Assembly: GCA_035493495.1 (NCBI GenBank) | Contig: DATJIG010000117.1 | Span: forward strand, 1-10,883 | Direction: 5' to 3' | DNA: 10,883 bases | Origin: DATJIG01 sp035493495 | GTDB lineage: Bacteria > Pseudomonadota > Alphaproteobacteria > SMXQ01 | Shown: piece by piece, positions 7,217-10,883 of the stretch | Position numbering within the stretch: position 1 is the first letter of the stretch | Layout of the letters: each line of letters starts with the position of its first letter | The notes under the pieces: generated by a model | What the model was told of the DNA's origin: nothing | The model's database searches: none | The model's input: the letters and a program-made list of their open reading frames with translations, nothing else | Program-made: the position numbers and the translations under genes

Positions 7217-7233
7217 CATAACCAAGACCGATG
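7217..7233. promoter_or_regulatory. LysR-type box CAT-N11-ATG, copy A
   Basis: On the minus strand CAT-N11-ATG includes TTATG followed by G, giving GTTATGG (7216-7222). It satisfies the LysR T-N11-A rule and shares the flanking GTTATGG with the sites at 9160-9176 and 10153-10169. It probably binds the regulator encoded at 9172-10122. Confidence 0.55.
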
Positions 7234-7254
7234 CGACAAACCGATCGTCCGAAT

Positions 7255-9063
7255 TCACTCGGAGCGCCCGCCTGCCGAGTCCGCATATCCGGGGATGGTC
7301 AGGACTTCGATGACATGACAACCGCCGGCGCGAACGATATCGACGCCGCGACGCAGCGCGTCGGGCAATGCGTCGAGCGTCGCAATCGCTCCTTCGGCCG
7401 TGAAGCCCTGCGCCCGTGCCATGGCAACGAGGTCGACGGCGGGATCGTCGATCTTCTGACCGATCCACTTGTTTTCGACCGGGCGCCCTCGCGTTCGTGC
7501 CATATGGGCCTGATGCACTTCGTCATTGTGATAGGCGCGATTGTTGGCGACCACGACGAGCAGCGGAATGCGGCCGCGTGCCGCCGTCCACAATGCATTC
7601 ACCCCCATCAGATAATCGCCGTCGCCAAGGATCGCGACGGGAATACGCCCGCTCCCTCTCAGCGCCAGCGCCGCGCCCACCGAAACTCCCGGCCCCGAAC
7701 CGACACCACCACCGCCGTCGTTGCCGAGATAATCGAGCGGGCCCTCGAAACGACAGACATGGCCGGGCCAGCCGAGCGAGAATCTCGTATAGCTCACCGG
7801 AATATCCCGAAGCGTCATCGAAACGCACTCGGCAAAATCGCGCAGCCCGATCGTATCGGGCGAGGCCTTATCCTCGGAGTAACCGATCGTCGACCGCGTC
7901 GATTCCAAGCACCACTTCGGAACGTCGAACTGTCGTCCGCCGTTGCGACGTTCGACCGCCTCGCGAAGCGGCCGGGTGACCGCATCCGGCGTTGCCTGGA
8001 TCGGCAGATCGCTCGGCGCGAGTGCCTGATGATCCATTGACCATCCGTTGTGAATGTAGCTGTCTGCCGAAACGTTGATGATCCTGCCGGTGATCGGCCC
8101 GGCCTTCTCGCAGACCTTCAGCAAACCGGCGAGATCGAGCCAATCCAACGCGAGAATGACGTCCGCCTTCGACACCGCTTCGATCGTTGCCGCCGACGGG
8201 CGTGCGCGCGGCTCCACGACGTGGAGCGGATGCTCGCTTGGAAAGGCCGCCGAGTTACGCAAGTCGGTGAGCACAATTCCGCCAATCGCCTCGCACAAGG
8301 CGACCCGCGCGGCCCAGTCACCCTCGTCACGCGAAACCCGACCGCACAGCACCAGCGGCCGCTCGGCCTGCGCGAGCCAGTCTGCCGCTGTCTCGATCGC
8401 CTCCGTTGGCGCGGCCGCGGCCTGAGCGGGCCGATAGCGCTCGGGCGCCGGAAGCGTCGCGCCGGATTCGAGCCGCTCCTCCTGCATCTCCACGTCGAGA
8501 CAGATGTACGTCGGGCCGAACGGCGGCGTCAGCGCGATCTGACGCGCCCGCAGGATCGACTGGAGAGCCGCCGGGACCGAGCGCGGCTCGTCGTCCCATT
8601 TCGTGTAGTGGCGCACGAGCGCGCCCTGATCCTTGGAGGTGTGGATCCAATCGATCCACGGGCGACGTGCATTGGCGTCTCCGGGACCGGTCGCGCCGAG
8701 GATGACCATCGGCATGCGATCGCACCAGGCGTTGTAGATCGCCATCGTCGCGTGCATCAGCCCGACGTTGCTATGGACACATGCCAGCATCGGCTTGTCC
8801 GTCACCTTGGCATAGCCCTGGGCGATCGCGATGGCATGCTCCTCATGGAGGCAGACCAGCATCTGCGGGTTGCGATTGCCGAGATAGTTCACCAGGCTGT
8901 CGTGCAGCCCGCGATAGCTCGCGCCGGGAACGAGAGCGACGTACTTGAAGTCAAGCTCCGACAAGAGTGCCGCGATCGCGTCCGATCCCCAGCCCAATGT
9001 GGGGTTCTCGCCCGCTTGTGGTCGATCGATATCCTCGAGACTGCCGAAAGTACGCCCATCCAT
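7255..9063 (-). CDS. Thiamine-diphosphate-binding enzyme, benzoylformate decarboxylase-like
   Basis: The 602-residue protein has the ThDP-enzyme layout. An N-terminal pyrimidine domain (about 25-190) carries LHEEHA with the likely catalytic Glu74, and CVHSNVG with His97. The central domain spans about 220-365. The pyrophosphate domain has GDGD at 480-483 and NN at 507-508. Glu74 and His97 are 23 residues apart, like Glu47 and His70 of Pseudomonas putida benzoylformate decarboxylase, and YNAW follows as in that enzyme's SNAW. This suggests non-oxidative decarboxylation of a bulky 2-oxoacid, though its Ser26 seems replaced by Ala48. ATG 9063 has GGAGAG upstream (9075-9080); an in-frame TTG at 9093 would add ten residues that include that SD. 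It is the first gene after the LysR regulator and behind a LysR-type composite site. The reaction is inferred, not shown. Confidence 0.9.
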   Translation of the reverse strand: MDGRTFGSLEDIDRPQAGENPTLGWGSDAIAALLSELDFKYVALVPGASYRGLHDSLVNYLGNRNPQMLVCLHEEHAIAIAQGYAKVTDKPMLACVHSNVGLMHATMAIYNAWCDRMPMVILGATGPGDANARRPWIDWIHTSKDQGALVRHYTKWDDEPRSVPAALQSILRARQIALTPPFGPTYICLDVEMQEERLESGATLPAPERYRPAQAAAAPTEAIETAADWLAQAERPLVLCGRVSRDEGDWAARVALCEAIGGIVLTDLRNSAAFPSEHPLHVVEPRARPSAATIEAVSKADVILALDWLDLAGLLKVCEKAGPITGRIINVSADSYIHNGWSMDHQALAPSDLPIQATPDAVTRPLREAVERRNGGRQFDVPKWCLESTRSTIGYSEDKASPDTIGLRDFAECVSMTLRDIPVSYTRFSLGWPGHVCRFEGPLDYLGNDGGGGVGSGPGVSVGAALALRGSGRIPVAILGDGDYLMGVNALWTAARGRIPLLVVVANNRAYHNDEVHQAHMARTRGRPVENKWIGQKIDDPAVDLVAMARAQGFTAEGAIATLDALPDALRRGVDIVRAGGCHVIEVLTIPGYADSAGGRSE

Positions 9064-9110
9064 GTGCGATAGCTCTCTCCAATGCCGCAGCAATCCGCGG
9101 CGGAGCGACC

Positions 9111-9139
9111 ATCATTCGGGGTGGGGGCGTCGCCGACAA
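9111..9139 (-). promoter_or_regulatory. Candidate -35/-10 promoter of the benzoylformate-decarboxylase-like gene
   Basis: On the minus strand TTGTCG (9134-9139) and AATGAT (9111-9116) are 17 bases apart, each a four-of-six match to sigma-70 boxes. A start near 9104 would place the CAT-N11-ATG dyad centre (9168) at about -64, the same as at the 7143 gene, and give a leader of about 40 bases. Confidence 0.42.
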
Positions 9140-9153
9140 ATACCGATTTGTCG
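9134..9153. promoter_or_regulatory. Second element of the LysR-type regulatory region, perfect 8-bp dyad, copy B
   Basis: CGACAAAT (9134-9141) and ATTTGTCG (9146-9153) form a perfect inverted repeat around ACCG. The same core recurs at 7191-7210 upstream of the amidohydrolase gene. It overlaps the -35 candidate, so it may be the LysR activation site or the operator of a second regulator. Confidence 0.6.
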
Positions 9154-9159
9154 AACCGC

Positions 9160-9176
9160 CATAACGGGTGCTTATG
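9160..9176. promoter_or_regulatory. LysR-type box CAT-N11-ATG, copy B
   Basis: CATAA (9160-9164) and TTATG (9172-9176) form a dyad with 7 bases between, a textbook T-N11-A LysR box. It overlaps the TAA stop codon (9172-9174) of the LysR gene and lies 6 bases from the second dyad at 9134-9153. It probably serves the gene starting at 9063. Confidence 0.6.
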
Positions 9177-10122
9177 CGGGCGTCTGCCGCGCGACAGCCC
9201 GCTCCGGAGCCGTCTTCTTGCGGTAACCGCGCTCGGTGCACACGGTCTCGATGATGCGGATGAACGCGTTGATCGCGGGCGACGGCATGTCGCTCTCGCG
9301 CTGAACGATGCCGACCGGCCGCATCATCAGGGGCGAGTCGAATTCGATCGCGCTCAGGAGTCCTTCCGCGATCTCCTTCTCGACGCCGAGCTTGGCGATC
9401 ACACCGATGTGGTCGCTCTGCATGATTACCGACTTGAGGATGGCCGGCTCACGGCTCTCGATGCTGGCGCGCGGCATGCCGAGGCCGTCCTGCTCGAAGA
9501 ACAGCTCGAGGCGGCGCCGATGCCAGGTCGTGCCGTCGGCGATCGCCCATTGATAGCCGAGCAGGTCGCGCGGCCGTACTTTCTTGAGCTTCGCCACCGG
9601 ATGATTGGGCCGCGTCACCAGCACGAGGCGATCGTCGAACAGCCACCGCTTGGTGAGGCCGACCTTCGGCATCTCGTTGTAGAGCATCGCCACGACGAGA
9701 TTGAACTCGCCGGCGAGCAGCGCCGTGAACAGCTCCTGGTTCTGCGCCACGATGCGGAACTGGAGGTTCGGGCGCTCCGCCGCCAGACGCACCGAGGCTT
9801 CGGTCAGCAACTCGGTGGCGATGAGCGGCGGACCGGCGACGGTGATCACGCCCTCGGTCCCGCTCTTCAGCGCATGGATTTCCTTGAGCGCCTGGGTCAT
9901 GCCGACGCAGGCCGACTGCGCATAGGCGCGGAGACTGTCGGCATATGAAGTCGCCTCCATGCCGCGCGCCTTGCGCTCGAACAGCTTGACGCCGAGCTGC
10001 TCCTCGAGCCGCTGTATGCTCTTCGTCAGCGCCGGCTGCGAGATGTTGAGCTTCTCGGCCGCCTTGCCGAGGCTCCCCTCTTCGATCACCGCCAGCATGT
10101 TACGCAGGTGGCGCAGATCCAT
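9172..10122 (-). CDS. LysR-type transcriptional regulator
   Basis: The 316-residue product begins MDLRHLRNML. Its winged helix-turn-helix lies at about 17-37 (GSLGKAAEKLNISQPALTKS), followed by the linker helix and LGVKLFERKARGM (43-55), all standard for LysR proteins. Residues about 90-300 form the periplasmic-binding-protein-like effector domain. The regulator acts in the cytoplasm as a tetramer and usually activates catabolic genes in response to a pathway metabolite. AGGTGA (10126-10131) lies just before ATG 10122. Its gene reads in the same direction as its likely targets rather than divergently. LysR-type boxes sharing GTTATGG occur upstream of this gene, of 7255-9063 and of 6244-7143, so I infer that it controls all three. 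The effector is unknown; the basic C-terminal tail (RGYRKKTAPERAVAR) is unremarkable. Confidence 0.95.
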   Translation of the reverse strand: MDLRHLRNMLAVIEEGSLGKAAEKLNISQPALTKSIQRLEEQLGVKLFERKARGMEATSYADSLRAYAQSACVGMTQALKEIHALKSGTEGVITVAGPPLIATELLTEASVRLAAERPNLQFRIVAQNQELFTALLAGEFNLVVAMLYNEMPKVGLTKRWLFDDRLVLVTRPNHPVAKLKKVRPRDLLGYQWAIADGTTWHRRRLELFFEQDGLGMPRASIESREPAILKSVIMQSDHIGVIAKLGVEKEIAEGLLSAIEFDSPLMMRPVGIVQRESDMPSPAINAFIRIIETVCTERGYRKKTAPERAVARQTPA

Positions 10123-10131
10123 AGATCACCT

Positions 10132-10169
10132 GTTATGGCGTAAAGTAGAACCCATAACGTACGATGATG
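10132..10169. promoter_or_regulatory. Autoregulatory LysR-type site in the leader of the LysR gene
   Basis: A CAT-N11-ATG dyad (10153-10169) with the GTTATGG flank on the minus strand matches the two target sites. In addition GTTATGG and CCATAAC form a perfect 7-bp inverted repeat (10132-10138 and 10152-10158, 13 bases between). The near arm ends next to the SD of the regulator gene, a position that suggests autorepression (inference). Confidence 0.5.
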
Positions 10170-10187
10170 GGCGTCGCGGAGGCGAGA

Positions 10188-10883
10188 TCAAAACGCCCCG
10201 AATCCGAACAACCGGGCGGGATTGCGGACCAGCACCTGCTCCACCGCCTTGTCGTCCGGCAGATACCGCAACAGCAGATTCACAAGGTCGCCGTCATCGG
10301 GCAACGGCCCGCCGCGCGAGCCGATGTGGGGCCAGTCGCTGCCCCAAATGCAACGGTCCGGCGCGGCCTCGTAGAACGCCCGCCCGAACGGCACGGCGTC
10401 GTCCCACGGATACCCGGCCTTCGAGCCGCGATGACCGTTCGACAGCATGATCCAGCGATCTTCGCGCTCGAGCATGTCGAGGAGGAGCCGCATGCCCGGC
10501 TGCTCCAGGCCCTGGCTGAAATCGAGATGGCCCATGTGATCGACGACCACCGGCAGATCGCAGCGCGCGAGCTCCGGCGCGAGGTCGACCATCTCAGCGG
10601 GGCCGACGAAGACCTTCACGAACCAGCCGAGCTCGCGGATGCGGGCGACCGAACGGCGGAAGGAGTCCGGCGATGGCACCAGCCCGAGGCGCTTCTGGAA
10701 GTTGAATCGCGCGGCTCGGACGCCGGAATCGTCGAGGCGCCGCAACTCGGCGTCGCTGACGTTGTCGTCGACGATGGCGACGCCGCGCGCCCGGTTGGTC
10801 GGCAGTTGCCGCAGCGAATCGAGCAGCAGCGTGTGATCGGTCGTGTAGACCGTCGCCTGCACGATCACCGCCCGCTCGAGTCC
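10188..10883 (-). CDS. LigI-like amidohydrolase family protein, partial, N-terminus outside window
   Basis: The reading frame is open to the right edge, so 231 residues of the C-terminal part are seen. The family's ERAVIVQ strand comes right at the edge. Then follow VRAARFN, VVDHMGHLDFSQGLEQPG, MLSNGHRGSK, WDDAVPFGRA, IWGSDWPH with the likely catalytic Asp, and RNPARLFGF at the C-terminus. It is a clear paralogue of the protein encoded at 6244-7143, sharing many blocks, but carries SRGGPLPDDGD where the other has RWRKTRMPNDAE. It should be a TIM-barrel hydrolase of lactone-like or carboxylated substrates; the N-terminal metal or His motif cannot be checked. A GTG 15 bases from the edge is internal and not a start. 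It reads toward the LysR gene, with only 65 bases between, which hold the LysR leader site. Confidence 0.9.
   Translation of the reverse strand, partial: GLERAVIVQATVYTTDHTLLLDSLRQLPTNRARGVAIVDDNVSDAELRRLDDSGVRAARFNFQKRLGLVPSPDSFRRSVARIRELGWFVKVFVGPAEMVDLAPELARCDLPVVVDHMGHLDFSQGLEQPGMRLLLDMLEREDRWIMLSNGHRGSKAGYPWDDAVPFGRAFYEAAPDRCIWGSDWPHIGSRGGPLPDDGDLVNLLLRYLPDDKAVEQVLVRNPARLFGFGAF

Noticed and set aside
7144..7239. N-terminal extension of the amidohydrolase to 7239.
   Set aside because: It would cover the conserved regulatory dyads at 7191-7233, and the ATG at 7143 has a much better SD (GAGGA, 5 bases away).
7248..7263. Hairpin TCCGA/TCGGA at the end of the benzoylformate-decarboxylase-like gene as a terminator.
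   Set aside because: The stem has only 5 bp and no T-run follows, so it does not qualify as an intrinsic terminator.

Overview
The window is about 10.9 kb of GC-rich DNA, almost all coding, with nine protein genes, eight of them on the minus strand. The mix suggests an environmental proteobacterium. A Bug/TctC-type solute receptor, LysR regulators, paralogous LigI-like amidohydrolases and a good sigma-EcfG-type promoter favour an alphaproteobacterium, perhaps of the Bradyrhizobium/Rhodopseudomonas kind. No rRNA, tRNA, insertion sequence, CRISPR array or phage gene is visible, so the taxon is inferred from gene content only.

Left block (1-4574, minus strand, read right to left): a pyruvate-oxidase-like thiamine-diphosphate (ThDP) enzyme (2817-4574), a mandelate-racemase-type enolase-superfamily enzyme joined to it by an ATGA overlap (1705-2820), and, 16 bases further on, a large FAD-dependent 2-hydroxyacid dehydrogenase that runs off the left edge (1-1688). 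They form a tight operon. A GGAAC-N16-CGTT promoter at 4609-4633 matches the general-stress sigma factor EcfG of alphaproteobacteria. The enzyme set (racemase/dehydratase, 2-hydroxyacid dehydrogenase, ThDP 2-oxoacid enzyme) repeats the logic of the mandelate pathway, but the substrate is not visible.

Middle (4732-5106, plus strand): a small protein of the Anabaena sensory rhodopsin transducer (ASRT) family, divergent from the left operon, with no rhodopsin gene in the window.

Right block (5144-10883, minus strand): from right to left, the C-terminal part of a LigI-like amidohydrolase (10188 to the edge), a LysR-type regulator (9172-10122), a benzoylformate-decarboxylase-like ThDP enzyme (7255-9063), a second LigI-like amidohydrolase (6244-7143), and a periplasmic TctC/Bug receptor (5144-6184). 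This looks like an uptake and catabolism cluster for a carboxylate, possibly aromatic-derived.

The most striking non-coding signal is a composite regulatory element of 43 bp found with identical geometry upstream of both 7255-9063 and 6244-7143. It is a CAT-N11-ATG dyad (LysR-type T-N11-A), then 6 bp, then a GACAAAT/ATTTG dyad that overlaps a possible -35 box. A third CAT-N11-ATG/GTTATGG site lies in the leader of the LysR gene itself. I infer that this regulator controls the two structural transcription units and its own gene.
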